From contig OY970165.1 of NCBI GenBank assembly GCA_963706605.1, positions 496,001-560,000 of the forward strand: DNA of 64,000 nucleotides. Reading direction: 5' to 3'. Positions 26,629 to 34,210 of the stretch are shown in pieces. The position numbers were made by a program, and so were the translations under genes. Below the pieces are notes generated by a model that was not told where the DNA came from, ran no database searches, and saw only the letters and a list, made by a program, of their open reading frames with translations. This DNA is from VRUE01 sp963706605. Lineage in GTDB: Bacteria; Actinomycetota; Thermoleophilia; Solirubrobacterales; 70-9. Within the stretch, counting starts at the first letter, position 1. Each line of letters begins with the position of its first letter.

Positions 26629-27387
26629 TTAGAACGTGCCGAGGTACCAATCGACGATCTGATCGCCGGCGAGCAGGCCAATCACCCCGCCGAGCGCGAG
26701 GAAGGGGCCGAAGGGGACCGCCTGCTTGCGCGCCGCCGCCCCGTGGCGGGCGATCATCGCCAAGCCGACCAGCGAACCGGCGGCGAAGGCGATCAACAGC
26801 GCCGGCGCCACCGAGCGGCCCAGGTAGAGGCCCATCACCGCCGCCAGCTTGACGTCGCCCAGCCCCATGCCGCGCGGGTAGGCGAGGGCAACCGCGAGCA
26901 GCAGCCCCCCCGCGGCGGCGACGGCGATCGCCCGTTCGGGCAAGCTGCCGGGATCGGTGGCGGCAGCCAGGGCGAGCCCCGCAACCGCCCCGACCAGCAG
27001 GATCCTGTTGGGGATGATCCGCCGCTCGAGATCGGTCAGGGTGATCACCAGCAGCATCGTCACGAAGCAGAGCCCGAGCGCGACCTCCCCGGCGTCCCCC
27101 CAGAGGACAAGGGCGGTCGCGGCGTAGAGCGCCGCGGCAGCGAGCTCGGTCAGCGGGTAACGGGGCGAGATCGACACGCCGCAGCAACGGGCGTGGCCAC
27201 CCAGGAGCAGCCAAGAGACGACCGGGACGTTGTCGTAGGCGGCGATCTGCGCCCCGCAGGCAGGGCAGTGCGAGCGGCCGCCGACGACCGATTCGCCCCG
27301 CGGCACCCGGTGGGCGACCACGGTAAGGAAGCTGCCGATCAACAACCCGAAGGCGAAGAGAAGGGCGACCGCGCCCGGCTTGTCCAT
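26629..27387 (-). CDS. pilD: Prepilin peptidase / N-methyltransferase
   Basis: Polytopic aspartyl protease (A24) that cleaves prepilin leaders after Gly and methylates the new N-terminus. The cytoplasmic Cys motif CPACG...CC is kept. The catalytic Asp residues are in ITLTDLERRIIPN and GMGLGDVKL. About seven hydrophobic helices, length 252. It directly follows the minor pilin genes, its substrates, with a 12-nt gap. Confidence 0.93.
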   Translation of the reverse strand: MDKPGAVALLFAFGLLIGSFLTVVAHRVPRGESVVGGRSHCPACGAQIAAYDNVPVVSWLLLGGHARCCGVSISPRYPLTELAAAALYAATALVLWGDAGEVALGLCFVTMLLVITLTDLERRIIPNRILLVGAVAGLALAAATDPGSLPERAIAVAAAGGLLLAVALAYPRGMGLGDVKLAAVMGLYLGRSVAPALLIAFAAGSLVGLAMIARHGAAARKQAVPFGPFLALGGVIGLLAGDQIVDWYLGTF

Positions 27388-27399
27388 CGCGGCAGCCTT

Positions 27400-28797
27400 T
27401 CAGGCTTCGGGGGGTGGCGCCCCGGTCGTCGCCAGCTGAACCCGGCTATCGAAGCTCGGCATGTCGTAACGGAGCTGCAGGGCGCTCGAGGTTGCCGACC
27501 CGACACTCAGCGCCAGGCCAAGCCGCGAGCCCGGCGGGAGGGGCAGGGCCCCCCCTTCTTCGGCGTAGCCGAAGCTCAGCGGCATCGAGATCTCGGTCCA
27601 GCCGCTGCTCGGCCAGGACTGGGCGAAGTAGCTGAAGTCGAGGCTCACCGGCGGGCCGAGGTTGACCACCAGCGTGTCGGTCACCGAACCGGCCGATTCC
27701 GACCGGGCGAAGAGCCAGGCGCAGATTTCCCCCGGGTACGCCACGCCGCCCAGGGTGCGCGTCCAGAGGCTGAGCGTCCCTTCCCCGGTCAGCAGCAGAT
27801 CCTGCGCGCCTTCGTGCGAGGGGACCGGCGGGGAAAGCCAGCGGTGGACCTTCTGGTAGGCGTCGGGGTGGGGATCGGGTTCTTTGGCCACACCGGTCGC
27901 TAGTTCCGTCGTCGCCGCGACACTGCAGGAGCCCCCGGGCAGGATCTGCAGGCCTTCGTCGACGCCGCTTTTCGGCTCAACGTCGGTGGCGTAGTCGTAG
28001 CCGTAGTCGGTTTCGCCGGTCGGCGCTTCCGGCCAGAGCAGGTCCGGCGCGCCCGGCGCGCTGCCCGTCCGGACGCCGTTGGCGCAATCGCCGCGGGTGT
28101 TGTGAGTCAGGTGGTCGCCTTTTTCCGTCGGCGGAGCCTGGCGTTCGGCTTTGTCGCAGGTGGTATCGGTGAGCCAGAGCGTCCACGATTCGTCGTCGCT
28201 CCCCCCCGGTTCCTGTTCCGGGAGGACCTGCGGTTCGACTTCGGGATCGACGAACTGCCCCTGGATTTCCTGGTAGCGAGGGGAACCGCCGGCGGCGGTC
28301 GTGTCGAGGCGCACGGCGACCACGGCGCGCTTCAGGTGGCGGCCATCCTGGCACAGCGAGGCGGGGCAGGTGTCCCAGACGACGTAGCGGTAGACCGTCC
28401 CTTTCATGTTGCCGACCTGGACCGAGGTCGGCCCCGGATCCACCGTCCCGCCTTTGATCGTTTCGCCGTCGCTGGTGCCGCCGTCGTAGACGAGCTGCTT
28501 CAGCCCGGTGCCGTTACGGCCGGTGTAGAAGAAGTTGGTGCTGGCGACGCGCGAGTTGGGGTCTTCCGCTTCCGAAGCGTGGCTCGGCAGGGAGGTCAGC
28601 GCCAGTTCGCCGTAGGGCACCTGGCGCAGCTTTTCCATTTCCTGCTGCAGCAGGTTGGCCACAACCTGGCTCTGTTCGGCGCGGAAGACGTTGCGGGTGC
28701 CCGCGTCGACGATGCCGAAGACGCCGAGCGCGCCAACGATCAGGATCATGCCGGCGACCACGACCTCGACCAGCGTCATGCCGTCCTCGCGCCTCAC
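27400..28797 (-). CDS. PilV-like minor prepilin with large C-terminal domain
   Basis: 465-residue prepilin. The leader is only six residues (MRREDG) before MTLVEVVVAGMILIVGALG, with Glu at +5 as the peptidase requires. The large external domain includes Cys-containing loops and a C-terminal beta-sandwich-like region (SLDFSYFAQSWPSSGWTEISMPLSFGY), which may be an adhesive tip module; that role is inference. The GTG start shares GTGA with the upstream pilin stop. Codon use is GAA-rich like the other pilus genes. Confidence 0.75.
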   Translation of the reverse strand: MRREDGMTLVEVVVAGMILIVGALGVFGIVDAGTRNVFRAEQSQVVANLLQQEMEKLRQVPYGELALTSLPSHASEAEDPNSRVASTNFFYTGRNGTGLKQLVYDGGTSDGETIKGGTVDPGPTSVQVGNMKGTVYRYVVWDTCPASLCQDGRHLKRAVVAVRLDTTAAGGSPRYQEIQGQFVDPEVEPQVLPEQEPGGSDDESWTLWLTDTTCDKAERQAPPTEKGDHLTHNTRGDCANGVRTGSAPGAPDLLWPEAPTGETDYGYDYATDVEPKSGVDEGLQILPGGSCSVAATTELATGVAKEPDPHPDAYQKVHRWLSPPVPSHEGAQDLLLTGEGTLSLWTRTLGGVAYPGEICAWLFARSESAGSVTDTLVVNLGPPVSLDFSYFAQSWPSSGWTEISMPLSFGYAEEGGALPLPPGSRLGLALSVGSATSSALQLRYDMPSFDSRVQLATTGAPPPEA

Positions 28798-29369
28798 GAT
28801 TCTTCGCTCGAGTTGCGCAGGGTCGCGCCGTCGCGCAGGGTGAAGGGCTGCCCGCTGCCGGTGAGGGTGAAGCTTACGCCGATGTAGCTTGGGTCCGTGG
28901 CGCTGGGCGAGTAGGTGAAGACGTTGGGGCTGGTCAGGCCGCTGGCGACCCGCACGGCCGAGCCGGGAGCGCTGCCGTTGGGTTGGGAGACAACGCGCGT
29001 GCAGGTCGTCCCGGAGCAGGTATAGGTGACCCGGCAGGGGATCGAGGTGCTCGCCGCCGCGCCGCCGCAGGTCGCGGCCTTGACGTAGGTGACGATCGCC
29101 AGCTGGCTCGAGGTCGCGGTCGGCGCTTCCCAGCCCTGGCGCAGCTCGCGCGTGATCCGGTCGGAGGTGGTGCGGGCTTCCTGCATGGCCGCGACCTTGG
29201 CGCTGTCGCGCGGCTGGCTGTGGATCGCGCCGGCGAACATCGTGAAGGCGCCGCCGATCACGACCAGGCCGGCGGCGGACGCGATCAGCAGCTCGATCAG
29301 CGTAAATCCACGCTCCTCGCGGAGGAGCCTCGAAGCCCGCTGCCGCACCCTCAGCATCGGCCTCAGCAC
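28794..29369 (-). CDS. PilW-like minor prepilin
   Basis: 191-residue prepilin with a 21-residue basic leader (ending LLREERG) cleaved before FTLIELLIASAAGLVVIGGAF; Glu at +5 present. DSAKVAAMQEARTTSDRITRELRQGW is typical of PilW. The C-terminal domain has Cys-rich loops (ATCGG, PCRVTYTC, TTCTR) that could form disulfides. It overlaps both neighbouring pilin genes by 4-7 nt, so the three minor pilins are probably made together. Confidence 0.85.
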   Translation of the reverse strand: MLRPMLRVRQRASRLLREERGFTLIELLIASAAGLVVIGGAFTMFAGAIHSQPRDSAKVAAMQEARTTSDRITRELRQGWEAPTATSSQLAIVTYVKAATCGGAAASTSIPCRVTYTCSGTTCTRVVSQPNGSAPGSAVRVASGLTSPNVFTYSPSATDPSYIGVSFTLTGSGQPFTLRDGATLRNSSEES

Positions 29370-30763
29370 CCGGCGTCAGGCGGGCTCGCGCTGACCGCGG
29401 AGCATTCGACGAAGCGGTAGGGCGTGTAGTGGGGCGCGGTTTCCGGCAATTTGACGCCCGGCATGCTGAAGCTTTCCGAGCCGCTCGCCGACCAGATTTG
29501 GGCGTTGGAGTCGAGGTGCACCGTCTTGCCGGCGATCGCACCGCAGAAGCGCGCATTGCTGTTCAACTCGACTTCGGAGCGCGGAGCGTAGACGACGAAG
29601 TTCTGGTCGCACGATTCTTCGACGGAGGTGTTGCTGTTGAGCAGGACTTTGGTTGCCTGGGTTTCGGAGCCGACGAAAAGCATCGCCACGCTGATCGGGC
29701 TGCCGCTGGCCGAGGTGATCCGTGAGTTGGACTGGAGTTCCAGCTGGGTAACCCCAGAGGGCTGTTTGCAGGCCTCTGGGGAGTCGAAGTAGATCGTCAC
29801 GCTCTTGCCCGCAATGACATAGAGGGCGCTGTTGTTGAGCAACGTCAGCTTGCAGAAGCTGTAGACGGAGCCGCCCAGCGTCACCGAGCTGTTGTGTTCA
29901 ACCTTCAGCTCGCGCGCGCCGCAGTTATTTGAGCTCTTGCCCGCCGCCGTGAAGCCGTTCCAACAGGCGTCGGACCTGTTGCCGCTGACCAGGTCCTGGG
30001 TGAAGAAGCGGCCGTTGTCGTTGTTGGTCGCGGCATCGCCCTGGTTGACGGGGGGAAGGGTCAGTGCCTGTTGTAGGTAGGTGCTTTCTTTGGATTTGCA
30101 AAATGCGTCTGAGTAATAACCGGCGTTGGGTTCCGACTGAAGTTTTTTGCCGATGCCGACGCTTGCTTTCCCACACTGCCTGGCATTGCTTTTGAGGGTT
30201 ATGTCGCCGTTGGTGGCGACGCCGGTATGGATGATCGAGTTTGAGTCGAGAGTCATGTTTTCCAGCGAGAGGACGCCGGCGCTGGCGAACGGCCCGAGGC
30301 CAGGCGATTCTTCGGTCGGGACGGTCGATGCGCTCACGTCGACCCGGCGGGTGACTCCGTTGACGGTGCCCTGGGAGACGACCTCGACGCAGTCGACCTC
30401 GTTACCGACCTGGCATTCGTCGCCACTGCCGAGACGCGTCCAGTAAGCGACGCTGCCCCCGTTGACGGACATCCCAGTAACCGGTCCGCACCATTCTCCT
30501 TCGCCGGCCGCGCAGGGCGAGACACCCCTATTGTAATAGAGCAGCGCCTGGTTGACGCCCGATTCGGCCACCTCGAGCGCCGTCTTGGTCCCCTGGTCGC
30601 GCACGACCCCGCTCTGCCCCTGGATCGAGGCCATCACCCCGACCGTGGCGACTCCCATCGCCGCGACCGTCATCAGCATCACGGTCGGCACGGCGAAGCC
30701 TCGCTCGGAGGCGAGACGGGCGGAGAGTCGGGTGAGAAGGGTGAGTCGGGTGAGAAGGGTCAT
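29363..30763 (-). CDS. PilX-like minor pilin with large external domain
   Basis: 466 residues. The basic leader ends SERG before FAVPTVMLMTVAAMGVATVGVM, but +5 is Thr rather than Glu, as in some tip-located PilX proteins. The rest is a Cys-containing, Ser/Asn-rich domain with repeated SNxxxx beta-rung patterns (LDSNSII, LKSNARQ, LNSNTSV, LNSNARF, LDSNAQI) that look like a beta-helix. The start was set at the ATG giving MTLLTRLTLLTRL, encoded by an 18-bp near-tandem repeat. Possible adhesin at the pilus tip; inference. Confidence 0.75.
   Translation of the reverse strand: MTLLTRLTLLTRLSARLASERGFAVPTVMLMTVAAMGVATVGVMASIQGQSGVVRDQGTKTALEVAESGVNQALLYYNRGVSPCAAGEGEWCGPVTGMSVNGGSVAYWTRLGSGDECQVGNEVDCVEVVSQGTVNGVTRRVDVSASTVPTEESPGLGPFASAGVLSLENMTLDSNSIIHTGVATNGDITLKSNARQCGKASVGIGKKLQSEPNAGYYSDAFCKSKESTYLQQALTLPPVNQGDAATNNDNGRFFTQDLVSGNRSDACWNGFTAAGKSSNNCGARELKVEHNSSVTLGGSVYSFCKLTLLNNSALYVIAGKSVTIYFDSPEACKQPSGVTQLELQSNSRITSASGSPISVAMLFVGSETQATKVLLNSNTSVEESCDQNFVVYAPRSEVELNSNARFCGAIAGKTVHLDSNAQIWSASGSESFSMPGVKLPETAPHYTPYRFVECSAVSASPPDAGC
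30730..30760. repeat. 18-bp tandem repeat in the PilX leader
   Basis: The unit GGGTGAGAAGGGTGAGTC is present once and then about 13 nt of a second copy. It encodes TLLTRL twice in the basic prepilin leader. Copy-number change would stay in frame. Confidence 0.6.
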
Positions 30764-30870
30764 ACGTCCAGCCTTAGATCGACGGATCGCCGAGGGGGCT
30801 TGAGCCCAGAGGATCACTTGTCGGCCGCAAGCGGGGGATGGGTGGACGTATCGACCAAACGTCTAGTCCA

Positions 30871-30909
30871 AAAATAAGTAAAGGGCGGACCCGAAGGCCC
30901 GCCCTTACT
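30871..30909 (-). terminator. Intrinsic terminator after the pilin gene
   Basis: On the minus strand a GTAAGGGCGG/CCGCCCTTTAC stem with a TTCG-type loop is followed by ACTTATTTTT. It lies 46 nt after the pilin stop and separates the abundant pilin transcript from the minor-pilin operon. Confidence 0.8.
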
Positions 30910-30954
30910 TGCTGCTGCTTTCCGGTCATTTGAAGGCCGGTTCAGGTCAAGCGA

Positions 30955-31437
30955 CTATTTGCTCCAGTCGCTAGGTGCGGGCGGACAACCGCCGGAAGCG
31001 GGCGGCGTACAGCTGAATTTCACAGTTCCACTCGCTTCGCGTTTGATGGTGAATTCGTGGACTGGGGAGGTCCCGGAAGCGGAGGTGACGGAGAACGTAG
31101 TCGCCGTGGTCACCGGTTCTTTGATTTCGTTGGCACCTCCACCTGCCGCTACAAGCGTCGGCTCGATTTTGTGGAGATCTTCCGACGTCGCATTGAGGTA
31201 ACTGCCACCGTGTTCGGTCGCGTAGGTCTCCATCGCCGTCTCAGCGGTCCGCGCTGCGGACTTGGCCTGAGCGTCGGTCGCCTTTTCCCGCTGGTTGAAG
31301 AAAGCGGGAATCGCGATCGCGGCGAGGATGCCGAGGATGAGCATGACGACAAGAAGCTCGATCAGCGTGAAGCCGGCCTCACTCTTTTCGCCGTTGAGCC
31401 GGGCGCCAACCTTGGCCCGGAGATTCTGGAGAAACAT
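30955..31437 (-). CDS. pilA: Major type IV pilin (PilA-like)
   Basis: 160-residue prepilin. The leader ends at Gly22 before FTLIELLVVMLILGILAAIAIPAFFNQREKATDAQAKSAARTAETAMETYATEHGGSY, a textbook N-terminal helix with Glu at +5. The mature protein has one C-terminal Cys pair (KFSCTPPASGGCPP) that can form the usual disulfide loop. A strong AGGAGGT ribosome site precedes the ATG. The gene has its own terminator and a 300-nt leader with a GEMM-I-type riboswitch. As a single short pilin gene with its own terminator it is the likely major subunit. Confidence 0.92.
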   Translation of the reverse strand: MFLQNLRAKVGARLNGEKSEAGFTLIELLVVMLILGILAAIAIPAFFNQREKATDAQAKSAARTAETAMETYATEHGGSYLNATSEDLHKIEPTLVAAGGGANEIKEPVTTATTFSVTSASGTSPVHEFTIKREASGTVKFSCTPPASGGCPPAPSDWSK

Positions 31438-31507
31438 TAGTGACCTCCTATGGTCCTAATCGTTTGCGCCAGAGCCCCGTCGCGTGAAGCCACGTGGTGT
31501 CTGTCGA

Positions 31508-31595
31508 CCCCGGTGGTAGCCCGGCCGGCTCCCGCAAGGAAGCCCCGCAAGCTTTGCGCCCCCGCCTCACAGCGGGTTTGCCTTTTGCACCGAAG
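31508..31595 (-). promoter_or_regulatory. Candidate cyclic-di-GMP-I (GEMM-I) riboswitch in the pilin leader
   Basis: Read on the minus strand, an 8-bp P1 (CUUCGGUG with CACCGGGG) closes the aptamer. Inside are AAAAGGCAAACC, a CCCGCU-GUGA-GGCGGG hairpin capped by a GNRA tetraloop, then GCGCAAAGC, and a second arm (GGCUUCC/GGGAGCC) followed by GGGCUACCAC. These match the conserved GEMM-I blocks GGCAAACC and CGCAAAGC and the two-arm architecture. The aptamer ends 70 nt before the pilin ATG. No terminator is visible between, so control of translation is more likely. The remainder of the 300-nt gap upstream holds a weak GGCC hairpin and no gene. Confidence 0.8.
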
Positions 31596-31654
31596 CACTG
31601 GCAGATTCATCACAAGGGGCTAATCGACCACCGCCCAGATCCCTTAATCCCCGA

Positions 31655-31678
31655 AATTTGGCCTTCATCGGGCCAAAA
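31655..31678 (-). terminator. Weak hairpin after the PIN toxin gene
   Basis: TTTGGCC/GGCCAAA arms with a 7-nt loop, followed on the minus strand by ATTTC. It could end the upstream toxin transcript before the pilin leader begins. The T-tract is poor. Confidence 0.35.
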
Positions 31679-31738
31679 CTCGGACTCCTCGATCAACCGC
31701 CGAGCGGCCGCACAGATAACTGGGTAGCTCGGCCGAAG

Positions 31739-32098
31739 TCAGCAGGGCCAAACGACGTTCAAGCCGCGCTCGCCCGCGGCCTCCGCCAGGCGCTTGTCGT
31801 AGGTGAAGAAGGCGCCGAGATCATCCCGGATGCTGAGCGCCGTGGCGAGATGGATGGCGTCGAGACTGCGCATGGTTGGTGGCTCCAGTGAGCCGGCCAC
31901 ATCCAGCAGGGCATCCTCGAGCGGCATCAGGGCGAGGTCGAAGAGCCACTCTTGGGCGTCCTCGGCGTACTCGCTTCTATGGCGGGAGCAGGCCCGAATC
32001 GCCTCGACGGCGAGCAGGGCGCTCGATACGTAACCGTCCCATTTGGACAGCTCGGCGCGAAGCGCGCCCTCCTCCAGCTCGCGCAGTACCAGCTTCAC
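31739..32098 (-). CDS. PIN-domain toxin, start codon apparently lost
   Basis: VapC-like ribonuclease. Glu in LAVEAIRAC, Asp in LDAIHLATAL and Asp in TYDKRLAE are PIN residues. The first Asp (YLDTSAYVK) is encoded in frame just upstream of this GTG, but no ATG, GTG or TTG exists between it and the antitoxin stop; the expected start position, overlapping that stop, reads GTA. So either a GTG-to-GTA change silenced the toxin, a non-standard start is used, or there is a sequence error. The annotated GTG would give a truncated, probably inactive protein. Confidence 0.65.
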   Translation of the reverse strand: MKLVLRELEEGALRAELSKWDGYVSSALLAVEAIRACSRHRSEYAEDAQEWLFDLALMPLEDALLDVAGSLEPPTMRSLDAIHLATALSIRDDLGAFFTYDKRLAEAAGERGLNVVWPC

Positions 32099-32133
32099 GT
32101 AGGCCGAGGTATCGAGATATGCGAGTCGCGGCG

Positions 32134-32415
32134 CTACAGCCGCTCCTCCCGCTGCTCGTCCAGCAACTCGTCGCTGTAGGGCGGCCCCGCCGGCGGCCTA
32201 CTCGATCGATTGACGCGATCCAACAGGTTTCCACGCGGCATAGTCGCTCCCCGCTCGGCCACCAACCGGGCGATGGGCGAGTCGGCAGGGCCGGACGGCA
32301 GCAATCGGGCGACCTCGCGCCCCCGCTCGGTCACCACGAAGCTCTCTCCCGCCTTTACCTCAGCCAGGTAGCGAGACAGGTTCTGCCGTAGCTCACGCAC
32401 ACCAACCGAGTCCAT
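32134..32415 (-). CDS. Phd/YefM-family antitoxin
   Basis: 93 residues. SVGVRELRQNLSRYLAEVKAGESFVVTERGREVARLLP is the Phd/YefM DNA-binding fold; the C-terminal half is an extended toxin-binding segment ending LLDEQREERL. TACGGT ends 7 nt before this ATG, so it is preferred over a GTG 9 nt earlier. It pairs with the downstream PIN toxin gene, a common Phd-VapC hybrid arrangement. Confidence 0.85.
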   Translation of the reverse strand: MDSVGVRELRQNLSRYLAEVKAGESFVVTERGREVARLLPSGPADSPIARLVAERGATMPRGNLLDRVNRSSRPPAGPPYSDELLDEQREERL

Positions 32416-32438
32416 GTGCGTCACCGTAGCACATGAAC

Positions 32439-33629
32439 TCAGGAAAGCGCTGCCTCAAACTCGTCGAGAAGCTCGAAAAGCTCCTTGGCCTCCCAGCTAT
32501 CACCCCTGCGTTGATTGCGATGTCGGGTGAGGATGCCGGCCTCTGCCAGGTGGTCGAGGCCGTTGATCGCCGCCACTCGTGAACGGCCGGTCAACTGCTC
32601 GGCGATCGCGGCGGTGATGATCGGAAAGGACGGCAGGTGATCGATGATCGCGCGGGCGGTGGCGTCCGCGCGCATCGGCTCGGCTCGCTCCCGCCACGCT
32701 GCCTGCAGGTCGGAGACATGGCCTGAGAAGCTCACAGCCTGCTCCGCAGCTATCTCAACTGCCTCAGCGAACTGCGCCACCCAGCGATCGACTGCGTCAT
32801 TCCGAAAATCATGCAGGCCAGCGATGTAGGCGTCCTTGTTGGCGCCCAGCACGAGAGACACCGGCGGCACGTAGGCCGGCGCAATGCCCCGTCGCTTGAA
32901 GAGGACGTGAACCAGACAACGCCCCACGCGTCCGTTGCCGTCTCCAAAGGGATGAATCGTCTCGAACTGAGCATGGGCGATCGCCGCCTGTACGACCGGG
33001 GAGATGGCGTCTCGGTTCATGAATCCGCAGAGGTCGTCGACCAGGTCCGGCACGTACTCGTGCGGAGGCGGGACAAATTCCGCAAGAGGCGGGGAGCTTC
33101 CTCCGATCCAACCCTGTTCCACTCGCAGCCGCCCAGCGATCCTGTCCAGCGGCGGGGCGATCGCAAGCGCCCGATGGATCGCCCGGATGTCATCGACGCT
33201 CAACTCGCCGGCGTCGCCGGCAATTCGAACCGCCTCCTCCATCGCACGCACGTTTCCCAACACCTCCCTTGCGCTGTATTCGCCGGCCTCGCCTTCCATT
33301 TCCGCCCGAGCAAGCTTGCGGTGGGAGAGCTGCAGCTCCTCGATGGCGGAGGAAGCAAGCGCCTCTGACCTCAGCAGCTGACGCGCCAGGCCCTCGAGCG
33401 ATTGCAGGCGGGTGGCCGAGCGGTTCAGCTCACGGACCGCGGCGCCCGCGCGCTCCGCGAGAGCTGAGGTCGAAGAGCTCAGACCGGGTTCGAGCTGGGC
33501 GACCGGGTCCGGGATGAAGGCGCGATAGTGGCCAGGATGGTCGTGGCGATCCGAGCGTTCGAAGCGAGGGCTCCAAACGTGGATCTCGTATCGACCTCGG
33601 CCTTCAGATCCGGCCATCGGATCAACCAT
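32439..33629 (-). CDS. Fic-domain protein (AMP-transferase) with N-terminal inhibitory helix
   Basis: 396-residue Fic protein that would transfer AMP to a target hydroxyl. The core motif HPFGDGNGRVGR is complete. An N-terminal helix with SSAIEEL resembles the class II autoinhibitory motif, though the position after Glu is Glu rather than Gly/Asn. A C-terminal winged helix (IITAAIAEQLTGRSRVAAINGLDHLAEAGIL) follows, as in many stand-alone Fic proteins. A TTG 18 nt upstream is an alternative start. Upstream AT-rich DNA has TATACT. Confidence 0.88.
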   Translation of the reverse strand: MVDPMAGSEGRGRYEIHVWSPRFERSDRHDHPGHYRAFIPDPVAQLEPGLSSSTSALAERAGAAVRELNRSATRLQSLEGLARQLLRSEALASSAIEELQLSHRKLARAEMEGEAGEYSAREVLGNVRAMEEAVRIAGDAGELSVDDIRAIHRALAIAPPLDRIAGRLRVEQGWIGGSSPPLAEFVPPPHEYVPDLVDDLCGFMNRDAISPVVQAAIAHAQFETIHPFGDGNGRVGRCLVHVLFKRRGIAPAYVPPVSLVLGANKDAYIAGLHDFRNDAVDRWVAQFAEAVEIAAEQAVSFSGHVSDLQAAWRERAEPMRADATARAIIDHLPSFPIITAAIAEQLTGRSRVAAINGLDHLAEAGILTRHRNQRRGDSWEAKELFELLDEFEAALS

Positions 33630-33659
33630 GGGAAGGTTCAAGCCCAAACATCATGCTTA

Positions 33660-33690
33660 AAGTATAGCTACTTAAGCTTTAAGCTTCGAC
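33660..33690 (-). promoter_or_regulatory. AT-rich promoter/operator region of the Fic gene
   Basis: Contains TATACT on the minus strand and the direct repeat AAGCTTAAAGCTTAAG just upstream of it, in otherwise GC-rich DNA. The repeat may bind the protein's own winged helix; inference. Confidence 0.35.
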
Positions 33691-33712
33691 GAAGCGCCGA
33701 AAGTTTGTTGGC

Positions 33713-34210
33713 TCAGCGGATCTTTTCGTAGAGAGAGAAGATCGGCAGGTACATCGAGATGACGATGAAACCGACGGCGCCGCCGACGAAGACGATCATC
33801 AGGGGCTCGATCAGGGAGGTGAGGGCTTTCACCTTTGCGTCGACCTCGGTTTCGTAGAAGTCGGCGATCTTGGAGAGCATGTGCTCCAGCTGACCGGTTT
33901 CCTCGCCGACGGCGACCATGTGGCCGACCATCGGGGGGAAGATCGGGTCGCGTTCGATCGGCCCGGCGAGCGAGCCGCCGCGCTTTGCCGCCGCGTAGAG
34001 CTCCTCCATCGCCTGCTCGATGACGACGTTGCCGGCCGTTTCACCGGTCAATTTGATCGCCTGCAGCATCGGCACCCCGGCCGAGACGGAGCCGGCGAAG
34101 GTGCGCGACCAGCGGGCCAGCGCGACCTTCTGGATCACGTCGCCGATTTTCGCCGGCAGCCGCAGTTTGAAGCGATCCCACATCTCTTTCCCCTGTCGGT
34201 CTTCTTCCAC
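33713..34210 (-). CDS. pilC: PilC, C-terminal part of a frameshifted gene
   Basis: Second half of the pilus platform protein: T2SSF repeat (FAGSVSAGVPMLQAIKLTGETAGN, PPMVGHMVAVGEETGQLEHMLSKIADFYETEVD) and the last membrane helix (LMIVFVGGAVGFIVISMYLP). The frame continues from the upstream part across a one-base deficit near the GGGG run at 34190-34193 (minus strand), where one extra G would restore TDRGKEMWDRF. As written this part has only a weak internal start. Confidence 0.8.
   Translation of the reverse strand: MEEDRQGKEMWDRFKLRLPAKIGDVIQKVALARWSRTFAGSVSAGVPMLQAIKLTGETAGNVVIEQAMEELYAAAKRGGSLAGPIERDPIFPPMVGHMVAVGEETGQLEHMLSKIADFYETEVDAKVKALTSLIEPLMIVFVGGAVGFIVISMYLPIFSLYEKIR

Noticed and set aside
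31508..31595. GEMM-Ib (cGAMP-type) reading of the riboswitch
   Set aside because: The base before CAAACC is G, as in c-di-GMP binders, by hand alignment. Kept only as a caveat because the alignment was not computed.
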